A stretch of DNA of 64,000 nucleotides from Phytobacter massiliensis JC163 (lineage in GTDB: Bacteria; Pseudomonadota; Gammaproteobacteria; Enterobacterales; Enterobacteriaceae), in the NCBI RefSeq assembly GCF_000321045.1, contig NZ_HE578951.1, positions 1-64,000 on the forward strand, given 5' to 3'. How positions within the stretch are numbered: the first letter of the stretch is position 1; the number at the start of each line of letters is the position of its first letter. The notes under the pieces were generated by a model. It was not told the origin of the DNA. It made no database searches and was given only the letters and a program-made list of their open reading frames with translations. The position numbers were made by a program, and so were the translations under genes. Below, one piece after another: positions 41,594 to 52,701 of the stretch.

Positions 41594-44137
41594 TTGTACC
41601 TCTATATTGAGACTCTGAAACAGAGGCTGGATGCCATCAACCAACTGCGCGTGGATCGTGCGCTTGCTGCCATGGGTCCTGCTTTTCAGCAGGTCTACAG
41701 CCTGCTGCCGACACTGCTGCACTACCATCATCCGCTAATGCCGGGTTACCTTGAGGGTAACGTTCCAAAAGGCATTTGCCTCTACACGCCTGATGAAACC
41801 CAACAGCACTACCTCAACGAACTCGAACTCTATCGTGGTATGCCGCCGCAGGAGTCGCCGAAAGGCGAGCTGCCTATTACCGGCGTCTATTCCATGGGGA
41901 GTACCTCATCGGTAGGGCAGAGCTGCTCTTCTGACCTCGATATCTGGGTTTGTCACCAGGCCTGGCTCGATAACGAAGAGCGTCGCCTGCTGCAGCGTAA
42001 ATGTAACCTGCTGGAAAGCTGGGCCGCCTCTCTTGGCGTGGAAGTGAGCTTCTTCCTGATCGATGAGAACCGTTTTCGCCATAACGAAAGCGGCAGCCTG
42101 GGGGGCGAAGATTGCGGCTCTACCCAGCATATCCTGTTACTGGATGAGTTCTACCGCACCGCCGTACGGCTGGCCGGCAAGCGTATTCTGTGGAATATGG
42201 TGCCGTGCGACGAAGAAGAGCACTACGACGATTACGTCATGACGCTCTATGCGCAGGGCGTCCTTACGCCAAACGAGTGGCTGGACCTGGGCGGCCTGAG
42301 TTCGCTCTCCGCCGAAGAGTACTTTGGCGCCAGCCTCTGGCAGCTCTATAAAAGTATCGACTCGCCCTATAAAGCCGTACTGAAAACACTGCTGCTGGAA
42401 GCCTATTCCTGGGAATACCCCAATACGCGCCTGCTGGCGAAAGACATCAAACAGCGTCTGCACGACGGCGAAATCGTCTCCTTTGGTCTCGATCACTACT
42501 GCATGATGCTGGAGCGGGTCACGCACTATCTGACGGCGATCGAAGACACCACCCGTCTGGACCTGGTGCGCCGCTGTTTCTACTTAAAAGTGTGCGAGAA
42601 ACTCAGCCGTGAGCGCGCCTGCGTCGGCTGGCGGCGTGAAGTTGTCAGTCAGTTAGTGAAAGAGTGGGGATGGGACGACGCGCGTCTCACCATGCTGGAT
42701 AACCGGGCAAACTGGAAGATCGATCAGGTGCGGGAAGCGCACAACGAACTGCTCGACGCCATGATGCAAAGCTACCGTAATCTGATCCGCTTTGCGCGCC
42801 GCAATAACCTGAGCGTGTCCGCCAGCCCGCAGGATATCGGCGTGCTGACCCGTAAGCTGTACGCCGCGTTTGAAGCGCTGCCGGGTAAAGTGACGCTGGT
42901 GAACCCGCAAATTTCCCCGGACCTCTCAGAACCGAATTTAACCTTTATCCATGTGCCGGCAGGCCGCGCCAACCGCGCGGGTTGGTATCTGTACAACCGT
43001 GCGCCGAATATGGACTCGATTGTCAGCCATCAGCCGCTGGAATATAACCGCTATCTCAACAAGCTGGTGGCCTGGGCATGGTTTAACGGCCTGCTCACCT
43101 CGCGCACGCACCTTTATATCAAAGGTAACGGCATTGTCGATCTGGCGAAACTGCAGGAGATGGTGGCGAATGTCTCCCAGCATTTCCCGCTGCGTCTGCC
43201 TGCGCCAACGCCAAAAGCGCTCTACAGCCCCTGTGAGATCCGCCACCTGGCGATTATCGTCAATCTGGAATATGACCCGACGGCGGCGTTCCGCAACCAG
43301 GTGGTGCACTTTGATTTCCGTAAGCTGGATGTGTTCAGCTTTGGCGAGCAGCAGAACTGCCTGGTGGGCAGCGTCGATCTGCTCTACCGTAACTCGTGGA
43401 ATGAAGTGCGTACGCTGCATTTCAACGGCGAGCAGGCGATGATCGAAGCGTTGAAAACTATCCTCGGCAAAATGCACCAGGACGCCGCGCCGCCGGATAG
43501 CGTGGAAGTGTTCTGCTACAGCCAGCATCTGCGCGGCCTGATTCGCACTCGCGTACAGCAGCTGGTGTCGGAGTGCATTGAACTGCGTCTCTCCAGTACC
43601 CGGCAGGACACCGGTCGCTTTAAAGCGCTGCGGGTGGCCGGGCAGACATGGGGCCTATTCTTTGAGCGCCTGAATGTTTCGGTGCAGAAGCTGGAAAACG
43701 CCATTGAGTTCTACGGCGCTATCTCCAATAACAAACTGCACGGCCTGTCCGTTCAGGTGGAGACAAACCACGTCCGGCTGCCGCAGGTAGTGGATGGGTT
43801 TGCCAGCGAAGGGATTATTCAGTTCTTCTTTGAAGAGACCGGCGATGACGGCTTTAACATCTACATTCTGGATGAGAGCAACCGCGCGGAGGTGTATCAC
43901 CACTGCGAGGGCAGCAAAGAGGAGTTGGTGCGTGACGTGAGCCGTTTCTATTCGTCATCTCACGATCGTTTCACCTACGGCTCCAGCTTTATCAACTTCA
44001 ACCTACCGCAGTTCTACCAGATTGTGGATGTCGACGGTCGCCCGCAGGTAATTCCGTTCCGGAATCAGGCGATAGCGCCCCTGCCGCCGGCGAATCAGGA
44101 TAACGACACGCCGCTGTTGCAGCAGTACTTCTCCTGA
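41594..44137 (+). CDS. cyaA: Adenylate cyclase (class I)
   Basis: An 847-residue class I adenylate cyclase, making cAMP for CRP control. The nucleotidyltransferase-like motif [18 protein letters not shown] is near residues 103-120; the C-terminal half is the glucose-sensitive regulatory part. It starts with TTG at 41594, as in E. coli, which keeps translation low. The 310 bp before it hold the divergent hemC/cyaA promoters. Confidence 0.98.
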   Translation: MYLYIETLKQRLDAINQLRVDRALAAMGPAFQQVYSLLPTLLHYHHPLMPGYLEGNVPKGICLYTPDETQQHYLNELELYRGMPPQESPKGELPITGVYSMGSTSSVGQSCSSDLDIWVCHQAWLDNEERRLLQRKCNLLESWAASLGVEVSFFLIDENRFRHNESGSLGGEDCGSTQHILLLDEFYRTAVRLAGKRILWNMVPCDEEEHYDDYVMTLYAQGVLTPNEWLDLGGLSSLSAEEYFGASLWQLYKSIDSPYKAVLKTLLLEAYSWEYPNTRLLAKDIKQRLHDGEIVSFGLDHYCMMLERVTHYLTAIEDTTRLDLVRRCFYLKVCEKLSRERACVGWRREVVSQLVKEWGWDDARLTMLDNRANWKIDQVREAHNELLDAMMQSYRNLIRFARRNNLSVSASPQDIGVLTRKLYAAFEALPGKVTLVNPQISPDLSEPNLTFIHVPAGRANRAGWYLYNRAPNMDSIVSHQPLEYNRYLNKLVAWAWFNGLLTSRTHLYIKGNGIVDLAKLQEMVANVSQHFPLRLPAPTPKALYSPCEIRHLAIIVNLEYDPTAAFRNQVVHFDFRKLDVFSFGEQQNCLVGSVDLLYRNSWNEVRTLHFNGEQAMIEALKTILGKMHQDAAPPDSVEVFCYSQHLRGLIRTRVQQLVSECIELRLSSTRQDTGRFKALRVAGQTWGLFFERLNVSVQKLENAIEFYGAISNNKLHGLSVQVETNHVRLPQVVDGFASEGIIQFFFEETGDDGFNIYILDESNRAEVYHHCEGSKEELVRDVSRFYSSSHDRFTYGSSFINFNLPQFYQIVDVDGRPQVIPFRNQAIAPLPPANQDNDTPLLQQYFS

Positions 44138-44159
44138 CCTTTTACCGGTCGCCCGGGAA

Positions 44160-44192
44160 CCCGGATGCGGCGTAACGCCTTATCCGGGCTAC
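44160..44192. repeat. REP element between cyaA and cyaY
   Basis: CCCGGATGCGGCGTAACG followed by CCTTATCCGGGCTAC closely matches the enterobacterial REP/PU palindrome. It lies between convergent cyaA and cyaY and may act as a shared 3' stabiliser. Confidence 0.85.
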
Positions 44193-44195
44193 AGG

Positions 44196-44519
44196 TTAGC
44201 CGCGAAAACTCACCGCTTCGCCCGCCTGCTGGGTAGCTGCCTGCTCAAGCAAGTCCCAGAAAGGCTCGCCGGTGCGGTCGCACACCCACTCACCCTCTTT
44301 TAAATCGAAATGGTAGCCGCCCTGACGCGTCGCCAGCCACACCTGGTGCAGCGGCTCCTGGCGGTTGATGATAATTTTACTGCCGTTTTCAAAGGTCAGC
44401 GTGAGCACGCCGCCGTTGATTTCGCAGTCGATATCGGCGTCGCCGTCAAAGTTATCGATGCGCTCCTCAATGGTCATCCAGAGGCCGTCGGCAAGGCGAT
44501 GAAATTCACTGTCGTTCAT
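44196..44519 (-). CDS. cyaY: Frataxin-like protein CyaY
   Basis: A 107-residue bacterial frataxin that binds iron through an acidic ridge (NFDGDADID) and modulates IscS-based Fe-S assembly. ATG 44519 ([11 protein letters not shown]) with GGGAAACGACA upstream gives the family length. Confidence 0.96.
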   Translation of the reverse strand: MNDSEFHRLADGLWMTIEERIDNFDGDADIDCEINGGVLTLTFENGSKIIINRQEPLHQVWLATRQGGYHFDLKEGEWVCDRTGEPFWDLLEQAATQQAGEAVSFRG

Positions 44520-44656
44520 TGTCGTTTCCCGTTTTACGTGATGGCGGCAGTATAGCGCGAAACATTTCCCGGTACAGAGCATGTGCAAACTCTTGCTTTT
44601 GTGCCTTCTCCTGCGATGATAGAAAGCAGAAAGGATGAACTAACAGGCAACCTACA

Positions 44657-44860
44657 ATGAAAGATGTGTGTCGAACGCTGGCCGTGCTAATTACCCTATT
44701 CAGCCTGACGGGCTGTGGCCTTAAAGGCCCGCTCTATTTTCCGCCAGCGGATAAAAGCGCGCCGCCGCCAACGAAGAAAATTGAACCTACTATCCAGTCG
44801 ACGACGCCCGATCGTAACGATCGCGGTATTGATGATGGGCCGACGCAGGTAACCTATTAA
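44657..44860 (+). CDS. lptM: LPS-assembly lipoprotein LptM (YifL)
   Basis: A 67-residue lipoprotein with lipobox LTGC at residues 17-20 followed by GLKGPLYFPP. In E. coli LptM binds the LPS translocon LptD/LptE and promotes its correct maturation. It lies upstream of dapF. Confidence 0.93.
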   Translation: MKDVCRTLAVLITLFSLTGCGLKGPLYFPPADKSAPPPTKKIEPTIQSTTPDRNDRGIDDGPTQVTY

Positions 44861-44896
44861 GGTTCCCGTACTGTATTCGCGGAAATGGAGTAGATG

Positions 44897-45721
44897 ATGC
44901 AGTTCTCTAAAATGCATGGCCTTGGCAACGATTTTATGGTCGTCGACGCGGTAACGCAGAATGTCTTCTTTTCCCCTGAGCTGATTCGCCGCCTGGCGGA
45001 TCGCCACCTGGGGGTAGGGTTTGATCAGCTGCTGGTGGTGGAGCCGCCTTACGATCCCGACCTCGATTTCCACTATCGCATTTTTAACGCTGACGGTAGC
45101 GAAGTTGCCCAGTGCGGCAACGGCGCCCGCTGCTTCGCCCGCTTTGTCCGCTTAAAAGGTTTGACCAATAAACGTGATATTCGTGTCAGTACGGCGAACG
45201 GGCGCATGGTATTAAGCGTGACGGAAGACGAACTGGTGCGGGTAAACATGGGCGAGCCTGACTTTGAGCCATCGCAGGTGCCGTTTCGCGCTAACAAAGC
45301 GGAAAAAACCTACATTATGCGCGCGGCAGAACAGACAATATTGTGCGGCGTCGTCTCGATGGGCAACCCGCATTGCGTGATGCAGGTGGAGAGCGTCGAT
45401 ACCGCCGCGGTTGAAACGCTGGGGCCGGTCATGGAGAGTCACGAGCGTTTTCCTGAACGGGCCAACATCGGCTTTATGCAGGTCGTAAAACGCGACCATA
45501 TCCGTTTACGGGTCTATGAGCGCGGCGCGGGCGAAACCCAGGCCTGCGGCAGCGGTGCCTGTGCGGCCGTCGCCGTGGGTATCCAGCAGGGGCTACTGGC
45601 GGAAGAAGTCCGTGTCGAACTGCCCGGCGGTCGGCTGGATATCGCGTGGAAAGGGCCAGGCCAGCCGTTATTTATGACCGGCCCGGCGGCACATGTTTAT
45701 GACGGGTTTATTCATTTATGA
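44897..45721 (+). CDS. dapF: Diaminopimelate epimerase
   Basis: A 274-residue PLP-independent racemase that makes meso-DAP for lysine and peptidoglycan. The two active-site Cys lie in CGNGARC (about residue 73) and ACGSGAC (about 217). ATG 44897 has GGAG at 6 nt spacing; the adjacent ATG 44894 is too close. The stop overlaps yigA. Confidence 0.97.
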   Translation: MQFSKMHGLGNDFMVVDAVTQNVFFSPELIRRLADRHLGVGFDQLLVVEPPYDPDLDFHYRIFNADGSEVAQCGNGARCFARFVRLKGLTNKRDIRVSTANGRMVLSVTEDELVRVNMGEPDFEPSQVPFRANKAEKTYIMRAAEQTILCGVVSMGNPHCVMQVESVDTAAVETLGPVMESHERFPERANIGFMQVVKRDHIRLRVYERGAGETQACGSGACAAVAVGIQQGLLAEEVRVELPGGRLDIAWKGPGQPLFMTGPAAHVYDGFIHL

Positions 45722-46425
45722 AGCAGGTTGGGGAAGAGCAGCAGGAGATTCTGGCCGAACTGGACGACAGCGCGGTGGTGGAATACCTGTTGCGTCATCC
45801 TGAATTCTTTATCCGTAACGCGCAAGCCGTTGAACAGATTCAGGTTCCGCACCCCGTGCGCGGAACAATCTCGCTGGTTGAATGGCATATGGCGCGGGCG
45901 CGTAACCATATTAACGTGCTGGAAGAGAACATGACGCTGCTGATGGAGCAGGCCAGCGCTAACGAAGGCCTGTTTAACCGTCTGCTGCGTCTGCAGGGCA
46001 AGCTGGCTTCTGCCAAAAGCCTGGATGAGATGCTCAGCCGCTTTCAGCGCTGGGCCAGAGATTTAGGACTGGCGGGGGCGACGGTGCGCCTGTTCCCGGA
46101 CCGCTGGCGTCTGGGCGCGCCTTCGGGCTACACCCATCTTGCGCTCTCCCGCCAGGCCTTCGAACCGCTACGCATTCAGCGTCTGGGCCAGCAGCAGCAC
46201 TATCTGGGGCCGCTTAACGGGCCTGAACTGTTACTGCTGTTGCCGGAGGCGAAAGCCATCGGCTCTACCGCCGTTTCACTGATGGGGCCGAATGCCGACC
46301 TCGGCGTGGTGATATTCAGCAGCCGCGACCCGCAGCACTACCAGCACGGGCAGGGCACGCAGTTGTTAGAAGAGATTGCGATGATGCTGCCAGACCTGCT
46401 GGAGCGTTGGATCGAGCGCGTATGA
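45718..46425 (+). CDS. yigA: DUF484 protein YigA
   Basis: A 235-residue DUF484 family protein with a GAF-like fold predicted for the C-terminal half and a helical N-terminus ([15 protein letters not shown]). Function unknown. It overlaps dapF and xerC by 4 nt on each side, so it is translationally coupled in the dapF-yigA-xerC-yigB operon. Confidence 0.95.
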   Translation: MKQVGEEQQEILAELDDSAVVEYLLRHPEFFIRNAQAVEQIQVPHPVRGTISLVEWHMARARNHINVLEENMTLLMEQASANEGLFNRLLRLQGKLASAKSLDEMLSRFQRWARDLGLAGATVRLFPDRWRLGAPSGYTHLALSRQAFEPLRIQRLGQQQHYLGPLNGPELLLLLPEAKAIGSTAVSLMGPNADLGVVIFSSRDPQHYQHGQGTQLLEEIAMMLPDLLERWIERV

Positions 46426-47324
46426 GCGACTCGCCGCTGCAGCAGGATGTCGCCCGCTTTCTGCGGTACCTGGGGGTAGAGCGCCAGCTTAGCCCTATTA
46501 CCCTGTTCAATTATCAGCGTCAGCTGGACGCCATAATCAGCCTTGCCGCAGAGATGCGTTTACAGCGCTGGCAGCAGTGCGATGCCGCCGCCGTGCGGGC
46601 CTTTGCCGTGCGCAGCCGCCGCAAAGGGCTGGGGGCGGCAAGCCTGGCGTTGCGCCTTTCCGCGTTACGCAGCTTTTTCGACTGGCTGGTCAGCCAGGGC
46701 GAACTGCCGGCAAACCCGGCAAAGGGCATTTCCGCACCGAAAACGCCGCGCCACCTGCCGAAGAATATTGACGTAGATGACGTTAACCGGCTGCTGGATA
46801 TCGATCTGAACGATCCGCTGGCGGTGCGCGACCGGGCGATGCTGGAGGTGATGTACGGCGCCGGGCTGCGTTTATCGGAGCTGGTGGGGCTGGATATTAA
46901 GCACCTCGATCTGGAGAGCGGCGAAGTCTGGGTACTGGGCAAAGGCAGTAAAGAGCGTCGCCTGCCCATCGGGCGCAACGCGGTGGTATGGATTGAGCAC
47001 TGGCTCGACCTGCGCGGCCTGTTCGGCACCGATGATGACGCGCTGTTTCTGTCGAAGCTGGGCAAGCGTATCTCCGCGCGCAATGTACAAAAGCGGTTCG
47101 CTGAATGGGGCATCAAACAGGGGCTGAACAGCCACGTCCATCCGCACAAACTGCGCCACTCATTCGCTACCCATATGCTGGAGTCGAGCGGCGACCTGCG
47201 CGGCGTGCAGGAGCTGCTGGGCCATGCTAACCTTTCCACCACGCAAATCTATACGCATCTCGATTTTCAACATCTTGCGTCGGTGTACGATGCGGCGCAC
47301 CCACGCGCTAAACGGGGTAAATAA
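46422..47324 (+). CDS. xerC: Tyrosine recombinase XerC
   Basis: A 300-residue site-specific recombinase that acts with XerD at dif to resolve chromosome dimers. The catalytic set is visible: Arg in GAGLRLSEL, Lys in [33 protein letters not shown] with the nucleophilic Tyr. ATG 46422 overlaps the yigA stop. Confidence 0.97.
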   Translation: MSDSPLQQDVARFLRYLGVERQLSPITLFNYQRQLDAIISLAAEMRLQRWQQCDAAAVRAFAVRSRRKGLGAASLALRLSALRSFFDWLVSQGELPANPAKGISAPKTPRHLPKNIDVDDVNRLLDIDLNDPLAVRDRAMLEVMYGAGLRLSELVGLDIKHLDLESGEVWVLGKGSKERRLPIGRNAVVWIEHWLDLRGLFGTDDDALFLSKLGKRISARNVQKRFAEWGIKQGLNSHVHPHKLRHSFATHMLESSGDLRGVQELLGHANLSTTQIYTHLDFQHLASVYDAAHPRAKRGK

Positions 47325-48040
47325 TGCGATTTTACCGTCCGGTGGGCCAGATTTCGGCGCTCACCTTCGATCTTGATGACACGCTCTACGATAACCGCCC
47401 GGTGATCTCCCGTACCGAACGTGAGTCCATGCTGTTTGTGCAGAAGTATCATCCGCTGCTGAATACGCTGGAAAATACCGATCTGCAGCGTATTCGCCAG
47501 ACGCTGCGTGAAACCGAACCGGATATTTACCACGATGTTACCGAATGGCGTCGCCGCGCGGTTGAACGGGCGATGCTGGACGCAGGCCTCTCCGCGCAGG
47601 AGGCGGCCGAGGGCGCAACGGCCGCCATGCGTCACTTTGCCGAGTGGCGTAGCCGTATCGATGTGCCGCAGGAGACCCACGACACCCTGGCGGCGCTTGC
47701 TGAAAAATGGCCGCTGGTGGCGATCACCAACGGCAACGCCCAGCCGGAACTGTTCGGCCTGGGGGACTACTTTAAATTCGTGCTGCGCGCCGGTCCGCAT
47801 GGGCGCTCTAAGCCGTTCAACGATATGTATCATCTGGCGGCCCAGCGCCTGAATATCCCGCTGGGAGAGATTCTGCACGTCGGCGACGATCTGACCACCG
47901 ATGTCGCCGGCGCGATCCGCTGCGGCATGCAGGCGTGCTGGATCAAGCCGGAGGGGGCTGACCTGCTTACCGCTGCGGATAGCCGCCTGTTGCCCCATCT
48001 GGAAATTTCACGGTTGGCATCTCTGACCTCGCTGATATAA
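47324..48040 (+). CDS. yigB: HAD phosphatase YigB (riboflavin pathway)
   Basis: A 238-residue HAD-superfamily phosphatase. Motif I is FDLDDTLYD, motif II AITNGN, motif III K in RSKPFN and motif [15 protein letters not shown]. coli YigB dephosphorylates 5-amino-6-ribitylamino-uracil 5'-phosphate for flavin synthesis. Its start overlaps the xerC stop by one base. Confidence 0.95.
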   Translation: MRFYRPVGQISALTFDLDDTLYDNRPVISRTERESMLFVQKYHPLLNTLENTDLQRIRQTLRETEPDIYHDVTEWRRRAVERAMLDAGLSAQEAAEGATAAMRHFAEWRSRIDVPQETHDTLAALAEKWPLVAITNGNAQPELFGLGDYFKFVLRAGPHGRSKPFNDMYHLAAQRLNIPLGEILHVGDDLTTDVAGAIRCGMQACWIKPEGADLLTAADSRLLPHLEISRLASLTSLI

Positions 48041-48052
48041 TCACCAGCAGTT

Positions 48053-48068
48053 CTGTATATATACCCAG
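48053..48068. promoter_or_regulatory. LexA box of uvrD
   Basis: CTGTATATATACCCAG matches the SOS box (CTG-N10-CAG) and appears identical to the E. coli uvrD LexA site. It sits 79 bp before the uvrD ATG. Confidence 0.93.
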
Positions 48069-48146
48069 GCTTTTGCTACGCGTCCTGTCGTGACGAACAC
48101 CCATATTTCGCGTAGCGGCCCAACACTCTTTTACGCGGCGGTGCCA

Positions 48147-50309
48147 ATGGACGTTTCTTACCTGCTCGACAGCCTTAATGATAAACAGCGTGAAGCGGTG
48201 GCCGCGCCACGCAGCAATATGCTGGTGCTGGCCGGGGCAGGCAGCGGCAAGACCCGCGTGCTGGTGCACCGCATCGCCTGGCTGCTGAGCGTGGAGAACA
48301 ATTCGCCGTACTCCATTATGGCGGTGACCTTTACCAACAAAGCCGCGGCGGAGATGCGTCACCGCATCGGCCAAATTATGGGCACCAGCCAGGGCGGCAT
48401 GTGGGTCGGCACTTTTCACGGTCTGGCGCACCGTCTGCTGCGCGCCCACCACCTGGATGCGAACCTGCCGCAGGATTTTCAGATTCTGGACAGCGAAGAT
48501 CAGCTGCGCCTGCTCAAACGCCTGATCAAGGCGATGAACCTTGATGAAAAGCAGTGGCCGCCGCGCCAGGCGATGTGGTACATCAACGGTCAGAAAGATG
48601 AAGGTATTCGCCCGCACCATATACAGAGCTTCGGCAACCCGGTGGAGCAGACCTGGCAGAAGGTCTACCAGGCCTATCAGGAAGCCTGCGATCGCGCGGG
48701 GCTGGTGGATTTCGCCGAGCTGCTGCTGCGCGCCCATGAGCTGTGGCTCAACAAGCCGCATATCCTCCAGCACTACCGCGAACGCTTCACCAATATTCTG
48801 GTGGACGAATTCCAGGACACCAACAACATTCAGTATGCGTGGATCCGCCTGCTGGCGGGCGACACCGGCAAAGTGATGATTGTGGGCGACGATGACCAGT
48901 CCATCTACGGCTGGCGCGGCGCGCAGGTTGAGAACATCCAGCGCTTCCTTAACGACTTCCCCGGCGCGCAGACGATTCGCCTGGAGCAAAACTATCGCTC
49001 TACCAGCAATATCCTCAGCGCCGCTAACGCCCTGATTGAAAACAACAACGGTCGACTGGGGAAAAACCTGTGGACCGACGGCGCTGACGGCGAACCGATT
49101 TCGCTTTACTGCGCCTTTAACGAACTGGATGAAGCCCGGTTCGTGGTTAACCGCATTAAAACCTGGCAGGACAACGGCGGCGCGCTGGAACACTGCGCCA
49201 TTCTCTATCGCAGCAACGCCCAGTCGCGCGTGCTGGAAGAGGCGCTACTCCAGGCGAGCATGCCGTACCGTATTTACGGCGGGATGCGCTTCTTCGAACG
49301 TCAGGAGATCAAAGACGCGCTCTCGTATCTGCGCCTGATTGCCAATCGCAATGATGATGCGGCCTTCGAGCGCGTGGTCAATACCCCGACGCGCGGTATC
49401 GGCGACCGTACCCTGGACGTGGTGCGCCAGACCTCCCGCGACCGCCAGCTTACGCTCTGGCAGGCGACCCGCGCGCTGTTGCAGGACAAAGTGCTGGCAG
49501 GGCGCGCCGCAGGGGCGCTACAGCGCTTTATGGATCTGATTGACGCGCTGGCGCACGAGACGGCGGATATGCCGCTGCACGTGCAGACCGACCGGGTGAT
49601 CAAAGATTCCGGCCTGTGGATGATGTACGAACAGGAAAAGGGCGAGAAAGGCCAGACGCGCATCGAGAACTTAGAGGAACTGGTGACGGCGACGCGCCAG
49701 TTCAGCTACAACGATGAAGATGAAGACCTGATGCCCCTGCAGGCGTTTCTCTCCCACGCCGCGTTGGAGGCGGGCGAAGGGCAGGCGGATACCTGGCAGG
49801 ATGCGGTGCAGCTGATGACCCTGCACTCGGCGAAAGGGCTGGAGTTCCCGCAGGTGTTTATCGTCGGCATGGAAGAGGGGATGTTCCCCAGCCAGATGTC
49901 GCTGGATGAAGGCGGCCGTCTGGAGGAAGAGCGCCGTCTGGCCTATGTCGGCGTCACCCGCGCCATGCAGAAGCTGACGCTGACTTATGCCGAAACTCGC
50001 CGTCTTTACGGCAAAGAAGCCTATCACCGCCCGTCGCGTTTTATCGCCGAGCTGCCGGAAAACTGTGTGGAAGAGGTGCGCCTGCGCGCCACCGTCAGCC
50101 GCCCGGTCAACACGCAGCGTATGGGCGCGCCCATCACCGAGAACGATACCGGCTATAAGCTGGGCCAGCGCGTGCGTCATCCGAAGTTCGGCGAAGGCAC
50201 GATTGTGAACCTCGAAGGCAGCGGTGAGCACAGCCGGTTACAGGTGGCGTTTCAGGGGCAGGGCATCAAATGGCTGGTTGCCGCTTACGCCCGGCTGGAA
50301 ACCGTGTAA
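48147..50309 (+). CDS. uvrD: DNA helicase II UvrD
   Basis: A 720-residue SF1A 3'-5' helicase of nucleotide excision and mismatch repair. It has Walker [44 protein letters not shown] and VGVTRAMQK, and the C-terminal Tudor-like segment (YKLGQRVRHPKFGEGTIV) that contacts UvrB and RNA polymerase. ATG 48147 (MDVSYLLDSL) gives the E. coli length. SOS-induced through the LexA box. Confidence 0.98.
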   Translation: MDVSYLLDSLNDKQREAVAAPRSNMLVLAGAGSGKTRVLVHRIAWLLSVENNSPYSIMAVTFTNKAAAEMRHRIGQIMGTSQGGMWVGTFHGLAHRLLRAHHLDANLPQDFQILDSEDQLRLLKRLIKAMNLDEKQWPPRQAMWYINGQKDEGIRPHHIQSFGNPVEQTWQKVYQAYQEACDRAGLVDFAELLLRAHELWLNKPHILQHYRERFTNILVDEFQDTNNIQYAWIRLLAGDTGKVMIVGDDDQSIYGWRGAQVENIQRFLNDFPGAQTIRLEQNYRSTSNILSAANALIENNNGRLGKNLWTDGADGEPISLYCAFNELDEARFVVNRIKTWQDNGGALEHCAILYRSNAQSRVLEEALLQASMPYRIYGGMRFFERQEIKDALSYLRLIANRNDDAAFERVVNTPTRGIGDRTLDVVRQTSRDRQLTLWQATRALLQDKVLAGRAAGALQRFMDLIDALAHETADMPLHVQTDRVIKDSGLWMMYEQEKGEKGQTRIENLEELVTATRQFSYNDEDEDLMPLQAFLSHAALEAGEGQADTWQDAVQLMTLHSAKGLEFPQVFIVGMEEGMFPSQMSLDEGGRLEEERRLAYVGVTRAMQKLTLTYAETRRLYGKEAYHRPSRFIAELPENCVEEVRLRATVSRPVNTQRMGAPITENDTGYKLGQRVRHPKFGEGTIVNLEGSGEHSRLQVAFQGQGIKWLVAAYARLETV

Positions 50310-50355
50310 CATTCAGAAAAATATCATTATTTTGTAATATTCTGCTAGCCTTATA

Positions 50356-50384
50356 CGCTGAGGGGCAAATTATACCCCTTAGCG
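50356..50384 (+). terminator. Likely uvrD terminator
   Basis: CGCTGAGGGG pairs with CCCCTTAGCG (one G-T wobble) around a 9-nt AT-rich loop, followed by TTTCGTT. It lies 47 bp after uvrD. Confidence 0.65.
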
Positions 50385-50457
50385 TTTCGTTGCGAGTTGA
50401 CGCCTCTTTTTTGCTGGCGTAACATGCGCGCACGATCACGCTAAGAGGACATTCGCC

Positions 50458-50514
50458 TTGGACACACCCAGTAGATGCTGGCTCAATTCCCTGTCATCCA
50501 GGAACAACTCCTAA
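50458..50514 (+). CDS. Candidate corA leader peptide (corL-like)
   Basis: An 18-codon ORF starting TTG with GAGGA about 8 nt upstream, reading MDTPSRCWLNSLSSRNNS. It lies in the 358-bp uvrD-corA gap. Its stop falls in the left arm of an inverted repeat (CTAAGGC at 50511-50517 with GCCTTAG at 50536-50542). In Salmonella a leader ORF, corL, links translation to Rho termination before corA; equivalence here is inferred from position only. An overlapping ATG ORF (from 50475, 34 codons) is an alternative. Confidence 0.4.
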   Translation: MDTPSRCWLNSLSSRNNS

Positions 50515-50667
50515 GGCTATCTCCTCGTGCTGATGGCCTTAGTGGTTGTCAGCGACCTGCTTTTTTCCCGTCGCGCTGAGTCAGGCTGTTTAATGGTCTG
50601 AAACCCCTTTTGTTTCTGTGTGCCCAAACCGAACTGTCCAGACATTTTTGCATTGGGAGTCCCGGCT

Positions 50668-51618
50668 ATGCTGAGCGCATTTCAACTGGAAAATAATCGT
50701 CTAACCCGCCTTGAGGCTGATGAAATCAGGCACCTGGCCAGCTCCGTATGGGTTGACCTGGTGGAGCCGGATGACGAAGAACGAAGCCGCGTACAGTCGG
50801 AACTGGGGCAGAACCTGGCAACGCGCCCGGAGCTGGAAGATATCGAAGCATCGGCCCGTTTTTTCGAAGATGAAGATGGCTTGCATATTCACTCCTTCTT
50901 TTTCTTTGAAGATGCGGAAGACCACGCCGGTAACTCCACCGTGGCGTTCACCATTCGTGAAGGCCGCCTGTTTACCCTGCGTGAACGCGAACTGCCCGCT
51001 TTTCGTCTTTACCGTATGCGCGCCCGCAGCCAGTCGATGGTGGATGGCAATGCTTACGAGCTGCTGCTCGATCTGTTCGAAACCAAAATCGAACAGCTGG
51101 CGGACGAAATCGAAAACATCTACAGCGATCTGGAGAAGCTCAGCCGCGTCATTATGGAAGGCCATCAGGGGGATGAGTACGATGAAGCGCTCTCCACTCT
51201 GGCGGAGCTGGAAGATATCGGCTGGAAGGTGCGTCTGTGCCTGATGGATACCCAGCGCGCGCTCAACTTTCTGGTGCGTAAAGCGCGCCTGCCGGGCGGG
51301 CAGCTGGAGCAGGCCCGCGAGATCCTGCGCGATATCGAATCCCTGCTGCCGCATAACGAATCCCTGTTTCAGAAGGTGAACTTCCTGATGCAGGCGGCAA
51401 TGGGCTTTATCAACATCGAACAGAACCGAATCATCAAGATCTTCTCGGTGGTGTCCGTGGTCTTCCTGCCGCCGACGCTGGTGGCCTCCAGCTACGGGAT
51501 GAACTTCGAGTTTATGCCGGAATTGCACTGGAGCTTTGGTTACCCCGGCGCGATTGTCTTTATGATCCTGGCAGGGCTGGCACCGTATCTGTACTTTAAG
51601 CGTAAGAACTGGCTGTAA
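50668..51618 (+). CDS. corA: Magnesium/cobalt channel CorA
   Basis: A 316-residue pentameric Mg2+ channel with a large acidic cytoplasmic domain and two C-terminal TM helices. The selectivity motif GMN is in [15 protein letters not shown] between them, and the C-terminus is the basic [11 protein letters not shown] 50668 ([12 protein letters not shown]) follows TGGGAGTCCCGGCT and gives the E. coli length. Confidence 0.97.
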   Translation: MLSAFQLENNRLTRLEADEIRHLASSVWVDLVEPDDEERSRVQSELGQNLATRPELEDIEASARFFEDEDGLHIHSFFFFEDAEDHAGNSTVAFTIREGRLFTLRERELPAFRLYRMRARSQSMVDGNAYELLLDLFETKIEQLADEIENIYSDLEKLSRVIMEGHQGDEYDEALSTLAELEDIGWKVRLCLMDTQRALNFLVRKARLPGGQLEQAREILRDIESLLPHNESLFQKVNFLMQAAMGFINIEQNRIIKIFSVVSVVFLPPTLVASSYGMNFEFMPELHWSFGYPGAIVFMILAGLAPYLYFKRKNWL

Positions 51619-51626
51619 AAAGTTAA

Positions 51627-51657
51627 AGAGGTTCAGCCTGCTACTGAACCTCTCTGC
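51627..51657. terminator. Terminator between corA and yigF
   Basis: Perfect 10-bp stem AGAGGTTCAG/CTGAACCTCT with a 7-nt loop, between convergent corA and yigF. T-rich sequence follows on the right, A-rich on the left. Confidence 0.8.
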
Positions 51658-51658
51658 T

Positions 51659-52051
51659 TTACAGGCTCCAGGACTGAACGCCTTTCACCTTATATTCGTA
51701 AAACCATATATTTGCCCGCATGGCGGTAAATATATTGACGATATATCCCAGGAAGCTAAGGTCGGTCAGCGCCATAATAAAAACCACCACCAGGTTGAGC
51801 AGCAAGACCAGAATCGCTTTTTTCCATAACCCCAGAATTAACAGGTAAATAAAGGAAAAGAAGTAGGCGAAGAAATTGACGGAAACTTTAATCCTTTGCC
51901 AGAAAGTCATTTCTTTAAAAGCGCTTCGCCAGGCGGGCGTTACGCCCCAGAAAGCGGGCAGGCCATTCTTTTCGTAGAAATCAAAACGGAACTTCCATTT
52001 TTCATTTAATGAAGGATCGTTGCGGTAGTCATTTGAATTGAGGGTGGTCAT
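51659..52051 (-). CDS. yigF: DUF2628 membrane protein YigF
   Basis: A 130-residue protein with a charged N-terminal half (KWKFRFDFYEKNGLP) and two or three hydrophobic segments after residue 58. It resembles E. coli YigF by position and layout. Function unknown. ATG 52051 with AAGGAGAGACAAA upstream; the reading frame extends to 52081 without a better site. Confidence 0.85.
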   Translation of the reverse strand: MTTLNSNDYRNDPSLNEKWKFRFDFYEKNGLPAFWGVTPAWRSAFKEMTFWQRIKVSVNFFAYFFSFIYLLILGLWKKAILVLLLNLVVVFIMALTDLSFLGYIVNIFTAMRANIWFYEYKVKGVQSWSL

Positions 52052-52087
52052 TTTGTCTCTCCTTAAAGGGATATCCTGCAAAGCGAC

Positions 52088-52465
52088 TTAACGCGTTGTT
52101 TTTTGTTGTCCGGGTGCGAGAAGAAAGATGAAGAAAACCAGCAGGTCGAAACCGTTGCCGATCTTTACGCCGAGGCTTGTGCAATCTTCGCCAAAGAAGT
52201 AGCCAAGCACGGCAGAGGCCAGATAGATAACCAGAGAGGGAATCACCACGTAGCGGCCTTTCAGACCGCTGTCTCTGGCTCGCTGGGCGTTAATATTTAT
52301 TTTTATATAGGTGAATAATAAAAAAGACAGCAGGAACAGCGTGGGCATTTCATCCAGCTGGAATGCGGCGGTAAGATAGATTACATGCAGCACAACGAAA
52401 ATAAGGATATACGGCCCGCGACCAAGGCAGGTTTTCCCTGAGGGCAAGAAGACCTTGCTTAACAT
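52088..52465 (-). CDS. yigG: Inner membrane protein YigG
   Basis: A 125-residue protein with four hydrophobic segments and the cytoplasmic motif NAQRARDSGLKGRY, which recalls DUF805-type small membrane proteins. Position and size match E. coli YigG (126 aa). Function unknown. It lies 36 bp upstream of yigF, probably in one operon. The 236 bp between it and rarD holds no gene that I can see. Confidence 0.85.
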   Translation of the reverse strand: MLSKVFLPSGKTCLGRGPYILIFVVLHVIYLTAAFQLDEMPTLFLLSFLLFTYIKININAQRARDSGLKGRYVVIPSLVIYLASAVLGYFFGEDCTSLGVKIGNGFDLLVFFIFLLAPGQQKTTR

Positions 52466-52655
52466 TTCTTATTCTTCCTGAAATAGCGTCGTCGATTGCG
52501 GGATTTAAAAAGTAGCAGCGCGTAGCGGCTGATGCAAAGCGCTGGCGGATAATCAACTAATTTTGGTAGGGCGTGGGTTTATATTATCGATGCGGAGTTT
52601 CGGCTGAGGGAAATATATCAGTGGGAAGTCATTTAGCTTAAGTGAAATTTTGATA

Positions 52656-52685
52656 TTGCCCTGCAATACAGGCAGGGCAATTTTT
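52656..52685. repeat. Hairpin near the rarD 3' end
   Basis: TTGCCCTG...CAGGGCAA with a 9-nt spacer. The T run is on the plus strand only, so its use as a rarD terminator (minus strand) is doubtful. Confidence 0.4.
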
Positions 52686-52701
52686 ACAGCAGGCCGGAAG
52701 A

